64,000 bases of DNA from Pseudorhodobacter sp. E13 (GCF_003991405.1 NZ_RPEN01000159.1:372001-436000); one strand, 5' to 3'; counted from the stretch's first letter, positions 25,962-35,360 are shown. Program-made: numbers and translations. Notes: generated by a model from the sequence alone, not told the origin.

Positions 25962-26783
25962 TTACAGCGGCACATTGCCTTCATCTGCGCCGGGCACCGT
26001 GCCATCGCGCGGATCATCAAAGATCGGCGGCGGATCAGCGGCGATTGCCTCTTCGCTATAGATCAGATCAGGATCGACGCGGCGGGCCGGAACCTCTACC
26101 CCGCGGTTGAAGTTTTCCGGGTCAACCCGCAGCGATTCCGCCTCGGACCGCACATGCACCCGCGTGCCAATCGGCACCATTTCATACAATGCGATCACAT
26201 CATGGTTGAACATGCGGATACAGCCGGCAGAACTGGAGTTGCCGATGCTGTCCAGCGCATTGGTGCCATGGATGCGGTAGAACGTATCGCGCCCGCCCTT
26301 ATACAGATACAGCGCCCGCGCGCCCAAGGGGCTGCGCAACCCGCCGCGAATACCGCGCGCAAAGGGGCCATAGATTTCCGGCTCAGTGCGCAGCATGTTC
26401 TTGGTCGGGGTCCATCCCGGCCACTTCTTCTTGACCTGAATCGTGCCTTCGCCCGCAAAACTGCGCCCGGCGCGGCCTGCCCCGATGGGAAAGCGCACGG
26501 AATTGGCCCCTTCGCGCACGAAATACAAAAACTTGGCATAGGGGTCGACGTCAATCGTGCCGGGGGGCTGTTCACCCAGATAGGTGCCGGTGATCCGCCG
26601 GTTGACCCCTTGCAGATATTCTGTCGGCACGGCTGCCAGTTTATAGCCGCTGTCATAAATCGGGCCATAGCCTTCGACGAAACCTGCGCTTGGTGCAGGG
26701 GCCTCGGGTGCCGCGCAGGCACCCAACAGGGCCGACCCTGTCAGCGTCAGAAAGGTGCGGCGATTCACGGGAAGTTGGGTCAC
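25962..26783 (-). CDS. L,D-transpeptidase (YkuD) lipoprotein/Tat-type precursor
   Basis: 273 residues. The N-terminus [19 protein letters not shown] combines a twin-arginine motif with a lipobox (LLGAC). The YkuD catalytic site is [13 protein letters not shown] followed by [11 protein letters not shown], with the active Cys in GCIRM. It would form 3-3 peptidoglycan cross-links or attach lipoproteins in the periplasm. The C-terminal ~60 residues after the domain are acidic and Pro-rich. The start is GTG at 26783 after a GAGAG sequence, so the exact start is somewhat uncertain. Confidence 0.9.
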   Translation of the reverse strand: MTQLPVNRRTFLTLTGSALLGACAAPEAPAPSAGFVEGYGPIYDSGYKLAAVPTEYLQGVNRRITGTYLGEQPPGTIDVDPYAKFLYFVREGANSVRFPIGAGRAGRSFAGEGTIQVKKKWPGWTPTKNMLRTEPEIYGPFARGIRGGLRSPLGARALYLYKGGRDTFYRIHGTNALDSIGNSSSAGCIRMFNHDVIALYEMVPIGTRVHVRSEAESLRVDPENFNRGVEVPARRVDPDLIYSEEAIAADPPPIFDDPRDGTVPGADEGNVPL

Positions 26784-26961
26784 AATGCGCTCTCGTCAGT
26801 TAATTCGCGTTACCGCAGCACGGCCATTTCTACCCGGCAAGGTCAAGGGATTCGGCCGGATTAAGAAACCCTTACCACAGAAAAGCGGGGGAGCGTTGCA
26901 CTTGTGAACCAGTCGGCTCGCCCGCAGGGCAGACGCGACAAGCGCCGCCGCCACGCGCCGC

Positions 26962-26997
26962 CCCGATTGCCAAAGCCCCAAAGGCAAGGCAATCGGG
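26962..26997 (-). terminator. candidate creatinase terminator
   Basis: A 10-bp perfect stem CCCGATTGCC/GGCAATCGGG with a 16-base spacer that includes a further GGGGCTTT run, 17 bp beyond the creatinase stop. No long U-tract follows. Confidence 0.45.
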
Positions 26998-27013
26998 ACG
27001 GGGAAAGGGGGCC

Positions 27014-28237
27014 TTAGCCCACCACGTTGAACTCCGGGCCGTAAGGATAGGCGGTGATGTTTTCATTCCCGTCCTCGGTGATGACCAGAATGTCATGCTC
27101 GCGGTAGCCGCCCGCACCCGGCTTGCCATCGGCAATCGTCAGCATCGGCTCCATCGAGATCACCATGCCGGGTTCCAGCGCGGTGTCGATATCCTCGCGC
27201 AGTTCCAGCCCGGCCTCGCGGCCATAGAAATGCGACAGAATCCCAAAGGAATGGCCATAGCCAAAGGTGCGGTATTGCAGCAAATCCCGCTCGGCCAGAA
27301 ACGCATTGATCTGCGCGGTCACGCCCGAACAGGTCGCGCCCGGCTTCAGCAGGCTCATGCCATATTCATGCGCCGCGACATTGGCCTCCCAGATCTTCAG
27401 GCTGGCCTCATCGACCGTGCCCAGAAACATCGTGCGCTCCAACGCGGTGTAATAGCCCGAGATCATCGGAAAACAGTTGAGGCTGAGGATATCACCCTTC
27501 TGCAAAACACGCCCCGTGACCGGGTTATGCGCGCCATCGGTGTTCAACCCCGACTGGAACCAGACCCAGGTGTCGCGGTATTCGGCCTCGGGAAAGCGCT
27601 TGGCAATCTCCAGCTCCATCGCATCGCGGCCCGCCATGGCCACGTCAATCTCGCGCAGGCGCTTGCCCTTGCCCGCGATCAGACAATCGCGGATGGCATA
27701 GCCCCCCACATCGGCCACCTGCGCCCCGTGCCGGATCAAGGCCACCTCGGCCTCTGATTTCACCATGCGCTGCGCCATGGTCGCAGGCGCAATATCCATC
27801 CCGCGCGTGGGTTTCAGAAAATGGTTCAGCTTTTCAGATTGCATCAGGGTCAGATGGTCGCCCTCGCACCCCACCGATTTGCCATTGCCCACAACCCCGG
27901 CCACCACGCGCCAGAAATTGTCGCGCTGCCAGTCGGTATAGGTGATGTTGTCGCCAATGCTGCGCCGCCACGGCTGGCCCGCATCAATCCCGGCACTGAC
28001 CGTCACGCATTGCGTGGGCGTCACAACACAGGCATAGGGCCGCCCAAAGGAACAATACAAAAAGCCCGAGTAATAGGCGACATTGTGCATAGAGGTCAGC
28101 ACAATGGCATCCAGCCCATGCATCTCCATGATATCGCGCAGCCCTTCCAGCCGCGCCTCATATTCCTCGGGGGCAAAGGGCATCGCGTCCTTGCTGCCAT
28201 TGTGAAAACGGTAATTCTCGGGACGGGTAAGCGTCAT
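27014..28237 (-). CDS. creatinase (creatine amidinohydrolase)
   Basis: 407 residues with a pita-bread (M24-like) fold. The sequence follows characterised Pseudomonas-type creatinases over its whole length: FLYCSFGRPYA, GQPWRR, YTDWQRDN, TWVWFQSGLNTDGAHNPVT, NCFPMISGYYTALERTMFLG, YRTFGYGHSFGILSHFYGRE and PMLTIADGKPGAGGYREHDI. His237 in GAHNP is the likely catalytic base. The enzyme converts creatine to sarcosine and urea (EC 3.5.3.3) without a metal. The ATG at 28237 follows GAGGT. No creatininase, sarcosine oxidase or urease gene is adjacent. Confidence 0.9.
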   Translation of the reverse strand: MTLTRPENYRFHNGSKDAMPFAPEEYEARLEGLRDIMEMHGLDAIVLTSMHNVAYYSGFLYCSFGRPYACVVTPTQCVTVSAGIDAGQPWRRSIGDNITYTDWQRDNFWRVVAGVVGNGKSVGCEGDHLTLMQSEKLNHFLKPTRGMDIAPATMAQRMVKSEAEVALIRHGAQVADVGGYAIRDCLIAGKGKRLREIDVAMAGRDAMELEIAKRFPEAEYRDTWVWFQSGLNTDGAHNPVTGRVLQKGDILSLNCFPMISGYYTALERTMFLGTVDEASLKIWEANVAAHEYGMSLLKPGATCSGVTAQINAFLAERDLLQYRTFGYGHSFGILSHFYGREAGLELREDIDTALEPGMVISMEPMLTIADGKPGAGGYREHDILVITEDGNENITAYPYGPEFNVVG

Positions 28238-28420
28238 CGTCAGACCTCATGTGAAAAGGGGCCGCACCGCGCCAGACCCCCGAAAAGGCCCCGGCGTACA
28301 GGACGAAAATTTTGGGCCAGCGCTGCATCTGCCGCCCCGCAACGACGCCATCGCTGCTGCGCCATCCTTGCCGCTTTCGGCCGCCCCGCGCAAGCCCCCC
28401 TTCCTGCACAGCGCTGCAAT

Positions 28421-28440
28421 TTCATTTTGGCATAAATACC
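28421..28440 (+). repeat. dispersed 20-bp intergenic motif, copy 4
   Basis: TTCATTTTGGCATAAATACC, three mismatches from copies 1 and 3. It lies 43 bp upstream of the SDR start codon in the divergent creatinase/SDR region, so here it could overlap a promoter. Confidence 0.5.
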
Positions 28441-28483
28441 TCATTCCGCCCTATGCTACAGGCGCAACGGGAAGGGGATCGCA

Positions 28484-29224
28484 ATGCGACTGGCACAGAA
28501 ACGGGCAATCGTAACGGGGGGCGGCTCGGGCTTTGGCGCGGGTATCGCGGCCAAATTCGCCGCCGAAGGCGCGCAGGTCATCGTCGCCGACATCAACGAA
28601 ACAGCCGCCGAAGCCGTTGCCCTGCGCATCGGCGGGCAGGCGATACAGGTCGATGTGGCGCGCAATGACAGTGTGGCCGCGATGATCAACGCGGTGCAGG
28701 CCCAGCATGGCCGCATTGATATTCTGGTCAATAACGCGGGCATCACCCATCTGCCCAAACCGATGGAGGAGGTGACCGAAGATGAATTTGACCGCGTCTT
28801 GGCGGTGAATGCCAAATCGGTCTATCTGACCGCGCGGCATCTGGTGCCCTTGATGAAAGCCGCCCGCCAAGGCGTCATCCTGAATGTGGCCTCCACCGCT
28901 GGCGTCTCGCCCCGGCCCCGGCTGAACTGGTATAACGCCTCCAAAGGCTGGATGATTACCGCAACCAAGGCGATGGCGGTGGAACTGGCCCCCTTTGGCA
29001 TCCGCATCAATGCCATCAACCCGGTGGCAGGCGAAACGCCGTTGCTGGCCAGTTTCATGGGCGAGGATACGCCGGAAATGCGCGCGAAATTCCTGTCCAC
29101 CATCCCCTTGGGCCGGTTCTCCACGCCCGAGGATATGGGCAATGCCGCCTGTTTCCTCTGCTCGGATGAGGCCAGCATGATCACCGGCATCGCGATGGAG
29201 GTGGACGGCGGGCGCTGTATCTGA
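28484..29224 (+). CDS. SDR-family oxidoreductase
   Basis: 246 residues, classical short-chain dehydrogenase. The nucleotide motif is TGGGSGFGAGIA, the acidic residue in VIVADIN suggests NAD preference, and NNAG and the YNASK active site are present with the upstream Ser in NVASTAG. The C-terminus AMEVDGGRCI is usual for the family. The ATG at 28484 follows GGAAGGGG. Substrate unknown. It is divergent from creatinase, 246 bp away, which may or may not mean a shared pathway. Confidence 0.85.
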   Translation: MRLAQKRAIVTGGGSGFGAGIAAKFAAEGAQVIVADINETAAEAVALRIGGQAIQVDVARNDSVAAMINAVQAQHGRIDILVNNAGITHLPKPMEEVTEDEFDRVLAVNAKSVYLTARHLVPLMKAARQGVILNVASTAGVSPRPRLNWYNASKGWMITATKAMAVELAPFGIRINAINPVAGETPLLASFMGEDTPEMRAKFLSTIPLGRFSTPEDMGNAACFLCSDEASMITGIAMEVDGGRCI

Positions 29225-29233
29225 CCCCCGCGC

Positions 29234-29929
29234 TCAGGGGTTCGTGTCGTTGACGATCCGGCCTTCTTCCAGCGTGATGATACGGTCGGCAAGTTCCATG
29301 ATCCGGTTGTCATGCGTTACCATCACGGTGGTGACGCCACGGCTTTGGCCCAGCGCTTTCAGCATCTCGACCACCACACGGCCCGAATCCTTGTCCAGCG
29401 CTGCGGTTGGTTCATCGGCAAAGACCACCTCGGGGTTGGATACCAGCGCACGGGCCACGGCCACCCGCTGCTTTTGCCCGCCGGACAGATTGGCAGGCAG
29501 GTAATCCAGCCGATCCGCAAGGCCCAGCAGCCCCAGCATGTGCCGTGCGGCGCCTTGCTGCTTGGCAGCATTCCCCGGCCCATGCACCTGCAACCCCATC
29601 AGCACATTCTGCATCGCTGTCAGGCTTTCATGCAGGTTATGCGCCTGAAAGATGAACCCCAGACGGCGGCGCAACTGCACCAGTTGCGCCTCGGTCGCGC
29701 CGTGCAGCGCATGGCCCAGCAGGCGCACCTGGCCTTCCTGCACCTCACGCAGGCACCCCATCAGCGTCAGCACCGTGGTTTTGCCCGACCCGGAGGGGCC
29801 CATCAGAATGGTCAGCGTGCCGCGTTTGATCGACAGGTTCAGATCAAAGATCGCCTGTTTGCGCGCCTCGCCTGTGCCGAAATAATGGTTCAGCCCCTGC
29901 ACCGCGATGGGAAAATCTGCGCCCGCCAT
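29234..29929 (-). CDS. DevA-type ABC exporter ATP-binding protein
   Basis: 231 residues. Walker A GPSGSGKTT (~44-52), signature LSGGQKQRVA and Walker B VVFADEPTAALD are intact. The N-terminal GLNHYFGTGEARKQAIFDL matches the DevA subgroup of MacB/LolD-like ATPases. It would energise the DevC permease. It is the last gene of devBCA, sharing one base with devC. DevBCA exports glycolipids in heterocyst-forming cyanobacteria. The cargo in this bacterium is unknown. Confidence 0.9.
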   Translation of the reverse strand: MAGADFPIAVQGLNHYFGTGEARKQAIFDLNLSIKRGTLTILMGPSGSGKTTVLTLMGCLREVQEGQVRLLGHALHGATEAQLVQLRRRLGFIFQAHNLHESLTAMQNVLMGLQVHGPGNAAKQQGAARHMLGLLGLADRLDYLPANLSGGQKQRVAVARALVSNPEVVFADEPTAALDKDSGRVVVEMLKALGQSRGVTTVMVTHDNRIMELADRIITLEEGRIVNDTNP

Positions 29930-31104
29930 CAGAACAGATCCGCCGGATCAGCCGCCGCCAGCCGCCGCGTGGCAATCGCCCCTGACAGGGTGCAGGCCCC
30001 CAAAGTGCCCACAAAGACCAGCACCGCGCGGGTTGCATCCATGGCCACCGGCAGGCCCGTCACCGCGACCAGCCCGGCATAAAGCCCCATCGACACCACC
30101 AGCCCCGGCACAAAGCCAAACACCGCCAGCACGATCGCCTCCTCGAACACGATGCCAAGGAAGAACCGCTGGCCATAGCCCATGGCCTTGAAGGTGGCAT
30201 ATTCGCGCAAATGGTCCGCCACATCGGTGGACAATACCTGATAGACGATCACCAAGCCCACCAGAATCCCCATGAACACGCCAAAGCCAAAGATGATGCC
30301 CGTGGGCCGCTCGGTCGCCATGAAGGACAGATCGGCGGCGCGGGCCTCGGCCACGGTTTGCACCTTGACCACGGCGGCGGGCAGCGCGGCGCGCAACCGT
30401 TCCGCCACGATATCGGGCGACAGGCCATCGCCCACCCGCAGCAAGATATGATCCGGCGCGCCGCTGCTGCGACTGCCGAAAAACCGCAGGAAGGTCTGAT
30501 CCGATGTCACCATCATGCCATCGGCCAGAAACCCACCCCCGACCGACATGGACCCCACCGCCGTCAGCGTTTTGCCATTCGCCTCAAAGGTAAAGCTGCC
30601 GCCACTGGCCAGACTGTCCAACGCTTCGGCAGGCATGCCGCGCGTGTCCTTGTCCAGCAGCACGGTGTTTTCCAACGCCAACCCTGCCACGCTGGGGGCC
30701 AAGGCCGGTGCCATAAACCCGGCTTTTGCAGCATCCACGCCAAAGCTGAGCAAGGACACCGAACTGCCATCCTCCAGCGTCAGCGGCAGATTGCCAATGA
30801 ACAACGGGGTCGCCGCCACCACCCCCGGCACGGCCAGCGCCTGATATTGATAGGTGCGGGCGATATTGCCGCTGTCGGTCAGGGTATTCCCCTCTTGCGA
30901 GGACAGGATGATATCGGCGTTCAGCAGCGCATAGGGGGCCACGGTGGAATTGTTCAGCGCGCCCATGATGCCAAGCTGCATGAAGACCAGAAGATTGGCA
31001 AAAGCCACCCCCGCCACCGCCGCAATCAAGCGCGTGCGGTTATGCGACAGTTGCAACCAGCCAATCGGCAAGCGCCCGAACAGCGCGGTCAGCAGCCGGA
31101 TCAT
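29929..31104 (-). CDS. DevC-type ABC exporter permease
   Basis: 391 residues with FtsX/MacB-like topology: an N-terminal TM helix (~23-45), a large periplasmic domain, and three C-terminal TM helices (~270-385). GWLQLSHNRTRLIAAVAGVAFA at the start is typical of DevC. It overlaps devB by ATGA and devA by one base. With DevB and DevA it would form a tripartite exporter that needs an outer-membrane channel from elsewhere in the genome. Confidence 0.88.
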   Translation of the reverse strand: MIRLLTALFGRLPIGWLQLSHNRTRLIAAVAGVAFANLLVFMQLGIMGALNNSTVAPYALLNADIILSSQEGNTLTDSGNIARTYQYQALAVPGVVAATPLFIGNLPLTLEDGSSVSLLSFGVDAAKAGFMAPALAPSVAGLALENTVLLDKDTRGMPAEALDSLASGGSFTFEANGKTLTAVGSMSVGGGFLADGMMVTSDQTFLRFFGSRSSGAPDHILLRVGDGLSPDIVAERLRAALPAAVVKVQTVAEARAADLSFMATERPTGIIFGFGVFMGILVGLVIVYQVLSTDVADHLREYATFKAMGYGQRFFLGIVFEEAIVLAVFGFVPGLVVSMGLYAGLVAVTGLPVAMDATRAVLVFVGTLGACTLSGAIATRRLAAADPADLF

Positions 31105-32330
31105 TCGGTCCGCCCCGGATCAATGCCCGCATCAATCCGCACGATGGTTTCCAGATTGGTGTAATTGCGCGCCAAGGCGCTGCTGGTTTCGTCCAGCGTC
31201 ACGATCACATCCACCACCCGAGCATCAGTATTTTCCGCCGGGTCGCTGGAGGTGATGGATTGCCGCCCAATCTCCAACCCGATGGCGGTGACGCTGCCCG
31301 TCAATTCCTGCGCGAAGGCTTCGGCAGAAACCTTCACCGGATCACCGATGGCCACGCGCCCGATCAGGGTTTGATAGACTTCCACCTCAACCGTCATTTC
31401 CGAAGTGTCGCCCAGATCAATGATCCCCGCCGATCCGGGCCGCTCACCCGCGCGGGCGTTAATGTCCAGCACCATGCCCGCGATGGGCGCGCGGACGAAG
31501 GCCCGCTCCAGATCCTGCGTTGCGCGGGCCAGATCCACCTCGGCGGCGGCCAGATTGGCCTCGGCCACGGCAATATCGGCCTGCGTGGTTTCCCCCGAGG
31601 CATAGCGTGACAGCGTGGCGATGGCGCGTTCCACATCGCGGCTGGCCTCGGTGGCGCGGGCGACGGCTGTATCCAGATCGGCGCGGGTGGCAACGCCGCG
31701 TTCAAACAGCGATGTCACGCGACCGCGGTCGGTTTCCGCAGCGGCGGCGGTGGTCTGCGCCCGCTCAAGCGCGGCCTGCGCCTCCTCTCGGCTGGCGCGG
31801 ATGGTGGCTTGGGTTTGTGCAAGGGTGGCCTTGCGCACCGCAATCACCGCCTTCGCTGTCGCAATCCCGGTTTCAAGCTGGCCCAGATTGTCCAGCACCG
31901 CCAACACATCCCCCCGCGCGACCTGATCGCCCACCGCGACGCGAATTTCGGCCAACCGGGCATCACCCGCGCCCGAAGGTGTCGCAACCGAGATCACATC
32001 GCCTTTCGGGATCACCCGGCCCAGTGCCACAACATCGCCTTCGCTGACAATCGCCACTTCTTCCTGCGCCTTGACCTTCTGGATCGCCACAGCAATCGGC
32101 GTGTCGGTGCCTGCACCCGGCTGCAAACCTGTGACCCCAAAAAAGACGCGCAGGCCGGGGGGCTGGAAATACATGCCGATCACCGCCCCGGTAAACAGCG
32201 TCAGCATCAGCAGCGGCACCAGCCACAGCTTTGTGCGTTTGCGCGGCGCGGCCTGACCCGCCGCCCCCTGATCTGACGCCTTGCCATTATCGACCAAGGG
32301 CAATTCCGGCGCTTGCGGGTCTTTGGTCAT
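31101..32330 (-). CDS. DevB-type HlyD membrane-fusion protein
   Basis: 409 residues. A cytoplasmic N-terminus with one TM helix (~33-52) is followed by a lipoyl/biotinyl-like half-motif, a long coiled-coil hairpin (~130-270, Ala/Arg/Glu-rich) and a beta-barrel domain. This is the periplasmic adaptor of a DevBCA exporter. Its start lies 71 bp from the divergent TetR gene with a perfect palindrome between, so the operon is very likely under that repressor. Confidence 0.88.
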   Translation of the reverse strand: MTKDPQAPELPLVDNGKASDQGAAGQAAPRKRTKLWLVPLLMLTLFTGAVIGMYFQPPGLRVFFGVTGLQPGAGTDTPIAVAIQKVKAQEEVAIVSEGDVVALGRVIPKGDVISVATPSGAGDARLAEIRVAVGDQVARGDVLAVLDNLGQLETGIATAKAVIAVRKATLAQTQATIRASREEAQAALERAQTTAAAAETDRGRVTSLFERGVATRADLDTAVARATEASRDVERAIATLSRYASGETTQADIAVAEANLAAAEVDLARATQDLERAFVRAPIAGMVLDINARAGERPGSAGIIDLGDTSEMTVEVEVYQTLIGRVAIGDPVKVSAEAFAQELTGSVTAIGLEIGRQSITSSDPAENTDARVVDVIVTLDETSSALARNYTNLETIVRIDAGIDPGRTE

Positions 32331-32354
32331 CGGCTTGTCCTTCCGGCTCGACAG

Positions 32355-32376
32355 TTACTGACATATATGTCATTAA
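32355..32376. promoter_or_regulatory. TetR operator between devBCA and its regulator
   Basis: The core TGACATATATGTCA (32359-32372) is a perfect 14-bp palindrome, extending as an imperfect 22-bp dyad with TTAC/TTAA flanks. It is centred in the 71-bp divergent space, so a bound repressor would block both genes. Confidence 0.75.
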
Positions 32377-32401
32377 AGCCCGCAAACGCAAGGCCAGCCA
32401 A

Positions 32402-33025
32402 ATGACAGAACCGCAACGCCGCCGCCGCAAAGACGCCCGCCCCGAAGAAATCCTGTCGGCGGGACTGGCAGAGTTTGGCGAAAAAGGCTTTGCGGCGGCC
32501 AGCATCGGCAGTATCGCCGCGCGCGCGGGCATCGCGCGGCCCACGGTTTATCTGTATTTCACCAGCAAGGACGCGATATTTGAGGCCGCCGTGATGGACC
32601 GCATCGGCGGCATGGTTGCCCGCGCAAATGACATTCTGGCCGATGATGCGCCCTTTGACGAAACGCTGGAACAGGTGCTGCGCAACTATTACGACCGGAT
32701 CGTCGGCACCGATGCCGCTGTGCTGATCCGGGTGCTGGTGGCCGAAGGTGGGCGCTTCCCACAGCTTGCAGCCTTTTTCCGCAGCAAGATGCTTGGCTCG
32801 GTCGAAACACTGCTGGCGCAACTGGTGGCCAAAGGCATCGCGCGCGGCGAGGTGCGGCCAGAGGTGCAGGCGCTGGACCTAAAGGTGATCATCGCCCCGG
32901 CTGTGTTTTCCATCATCTTCGGGCTGATCTTTGGCCCCATGCCAAGCGAGGCGCGGGACCGGTTTATCCGCTCTCACCTCACGATCATCCTGCACGGGCT
33001 TAGGCCAGACGCCGCCGCGCCGTAA
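32402..33025 (+). CDS. TetR-family repressor of the DevBCA exporter
   Basis: 207 residues. The N-terminal HTH is FAAASIGSIAARAGIARPTV followed by YLYFTSKDAIF. The remainder is a helical ligand-binding domain of the TetR_C class. The ATG at 32402 is used; an upstream in-frame extension would cross the operator. It is divergent from devBCA and the palindrome at 32355-32376 is its likely site. The 3' end overlaps the convergent NlpC/P60 gene by 26 bp. Confidence 0.88.
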   Translation: MTEPQRRRRKDARPEEILSAGLAEFGEKGFAAASIGSIAARAGIARPTVYLYFTSKDAIFEAAVMDRIGGMVARANDILADDAPFDETLEQVLRNYYDRIVGTDAAVLIRVLVAEGGRFPQLAAFFRSKMLGSVETLLAQLVAKGIARGEVRPEVQALDLKVIIAPAVFSIIFGLIFGPMPSEARDRFIRSHLTIILHGLRPDAAAP

Positions 33026-33824
33026 CCGCGCCGCCGTTACTGTCGCGGATACGGGCAATCGCCTCCTCGGCGGGTTCAATGACGGTGGCCATGAAGGCCC
33101 CGGTGGCATGGATCATCAGATCCGCATCCACCATCATCGCCACATGCCCCTTCCAGAACAGCAGATCACCGCGTTGCAAGGGCGCGCCTTCCGGCACCTC
33201 TTGGCCCAGCGCCTGCTGCATATCGCTGTCACCGGGGCAGGCCCGCCCGCAGGCCAGTAGCGAAAGTTGCACAAGGCCGGAACAATCCAACCCCGCATGG
33301 CTGTTGCCGCCCCAAAGGTAGGGCACGCCCAGAAACAGGCCCGCCACCTCGACCGGGTCGCCATACCAGCGGCCCAGCATCTGCAAATGGCTGGCCGGCA
33401 CAAAGCCATGCGGCGTTTCGGCAAATTGCCCGCTTTGCCCCAGCACGCGCAACCGGCTGCCAAAGCTGATGCCCACCGACTGCGGGGCCTGCGCGCGCGG
33501 TTCGGAATAAAGATGGCTGGCAGGTGCTGCGAGCCAATGGCTCACCTTTGTCGGCTCACACAGCGCGCCTTCGGGGATATAGCCGCAATAGCCATCCTTG
33601 CTGCTGCGCCCAAAGGCGAAACCGTCCCGCTCCTCTATCACGTCGAACCCGTCACCCAGCAAAAGCTGGCGGTCGCGCGGGCCATCGGGGCTGCGCAACA
33701 AATCGACCACGGGCACAGCCACCTCATTGGGTATGGCATCGGCGAATTGCGGAGCCTCCACCTGCCCCTCCAACGAGATATGGGCCACACGGTCATTGGC
33801 AAAGGTTAGACGACGGTCGGTCAT
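33000..33824 (-). CDS. NlpC/P60-family peptidase with SH3-like domains
   Basis: 274 residues. The first ~150 residues contain two SH3b-like segments. The C-terminal NlpC/P60 domain has the catalytic Cys181 in GLDCSGL and His227 in WKGHVAMM, with His239 as the third residue. These enzymes cleave D-Glu-diaminopimelate bonds in murein peptides. No signal peptide is visible, so a cytoplasmic recycling role with the aminopeptidase upstream is plausible. Its start overlaps the leucyl aminopeptidase stop as ATGA, so the two form an operon. Confidence 0.88.
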   Translation of the reverse strand: MTDRRLTFANDRVAHISLEGQVEAPQFADAIPNEVAVPVVDLLRSPDGPRDRQLLLGDGFDVIEERDGFAFGRSSKDGYCGYIPEGALCEPTKVSHWLAAPASHLYSEPRAQAPQSVGISFGSRLRVLGQSGQFAETPHGFVPASHLQMLGRWYGDPVEVAGLFLGVPYLWGGNSHAGLDCSGLVQLSLLACGRACPGDSDMQQALGQEVPEGAPLQRGDLLFWKGHVAMMVDADLMIHATGAFMATVIEPAEEAIARIRDSNGGAVTARRRLA

Positions 33825-35212
33825 AGCGCACCCCCCAACAGGCCCGGCAAGGCCGCCAGCAGCGCCCGCGCACCCTGGCCCACACCGCCTTTGGGCCGGG
33901 CGGGCGCGGCTGCGGGCTGATGGCCGTAAATATCGAAATGCACATAGGCCGGATTGGCCACAAAGCGCCGCAAGAACAGCGCCGCCGTGGTCGACCCCGC
34001 AAAGCCGCCTGACGGCGCATTGTCCAGATCGGCAATGCCGGGTTCGATCATCGCCTCATACCCCGGCCACAGCGGCAAGCGCCAAACCGGATCGCGCGCA
34101 GTCCTGCCCGCCTGCGACAAGGCATTGGCGAAACCGTCATCATCGGTGAAAAACGGCGCAAGGTCGGGGCCAACCGCCACCCGCGCCGCCCCCGTCAGCG
34201 TCGCCATGGAGACGATCAGATCGGCCTCCCCCTCATCCGCAAGGGCAAGCGCATCGGCCAGCACAAGGCGGCCTTCGGCATCGGTATTGTTCACCTCAAC
34301 CGTCAACCCCTTGCGCGAGGTCAGGATATCGCGCGGCCGCATCGCAGAGCCTGAGATCGCGTTTTCCACCGCCGGGATCAGCACCCGCAAGCGCAGCTTC
34401 AGGCCCAGCGCCATGATCATATGCGCAAGGCCCAGCACCGTGGCCGCCCCGCCCATATCCTTTTTCATCAACAACATGCCGGAGGAAGGCTTGATATCCA
34501 GCCCACCGGTATCAAAACACACCCCCTTGCCCACCAGCACCAGTTGCGGCCCGGCATCGCCCCAGCGCATATCCAGCAAGCGCGGCGCGCGGGTCGAGGC
34601 GCGGCCAACCGCGTGGATCATCGGAAAGTTCTGCACCAGCAGATCGTCACCGCGCACCACCGTAACACTGGCGCCATGCGTCTCGGCCAGCGTGCGGAAC
34701 GCGACCTCCAGCTCATCCGGGCCCATATCCGACGCGGGGGTGTTGATCAGATCGCGCGTCAGGCATTCCCCTGCGGCGATGATCGCCAGTCGCTGCGCAT
34801 CGACCCCTTGCGGGGCTTTCAGGCGCGGCAAGATCGGCGCGGGCTTGCCGGGGCGGTAAGCATCAAAGCGGTATTGGCCCAGCAGCCACGCCAGCGCGGC
34901 CTCATCCGCCTCCTCAGGGGACAGGTTGCCATCAAGATGCCAATCACCAGCAGGCAAGGCCGTTGCCGCCGGAGCCAGACCAAAGCGCGTGCGTTTGCGC
35001 GCGGTTTCCGACCCATAGCCGATGACAGCCGCCGCAACATGGCCCTGCGCATCCGGCAACAGCCGCAGATCACCCAAGCCCGCCTTGAACCCGGTGGCCG
35101 CCAGCCACGCCCCGGTGGCCGCAGGTTGCGCGGCAAGCCACGCGTCCAGATCAGGTTCCGCCACGATATGCAGCGGACGAGACACCGCATCGGCAGGGGC
35201 AAATTCGGGCAT
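33821..35212 (-). CDS. M17 leucyl aminopeptidase family protein
   Basis: 463 residues. The M17 metal/catalytic signature NNTDAEGRLVLADAL is intact, with GKGVCFDTGGLDIKPSSGM and KKDMGGAA upstream supplying the Lys/Asp ligands. It is a cytoplasmic, probably hexameric, zinc or manganese aminopeptidase trimming peptides from their N-terminus. It is coupled to the NlpC/P60 peptidase by a four-base overlap, as in many alphaproteobacteria, which suggests joint breakdown of murein or other peptides. Confidence 0.92.
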   Translation of the reverse strand: MPEFAPADAVSRPLHIVAEPDLDAWLAAQPAATGAWLAATGFKAGLGDLRLLPDAQGHVAAAVIGYGSETARKRTRFGLAPAATALPAGDWHLDGNLSPEEADEAALAWLLGQYRFDAYRPGKPAPILPRLKAPQGVDAQRLAIIAAGECLTRDLINTPASDMGPDELEVAFRTLAETHGASVTVVRGDDLLVQNFPMIHAVGRASTRAPRLLDMRWGDAGPQLVLVGKGVCFDTGGLDIKPSSGMLLMKKDMGGAATVLGLAHMIMALGLKLRLRVLIPAVENAISGSAMRPRDILTSRKGLTVEVNNTDAEGRLVLADALALADEGEADLIVSMATLTGAARVAVGPDLAPFFTDDDGFANALSQAGRTARDPVWRLPLWPGYEAMIEPGIADLDNAPSGGFAGSTTAALFLRRFVANPAYVHFDIYGHQPAAAPARPKGGVGQGARALLAALPGLLGGAL

Positions 35213-35360
35213 AAGGCAGGCTCCTCCAGCAAGATCATTGCTGCCAAGCCTACGGTGTTTTTCGCCGCGCCTTAAAGCCTAAATCAGGGCCAGACAAAGA
35301 AATCTTTGCACCCGTTGCCTTTCGCCGTTCCCCCCGCAACCGCCTTGGCAAGACCCAGCA

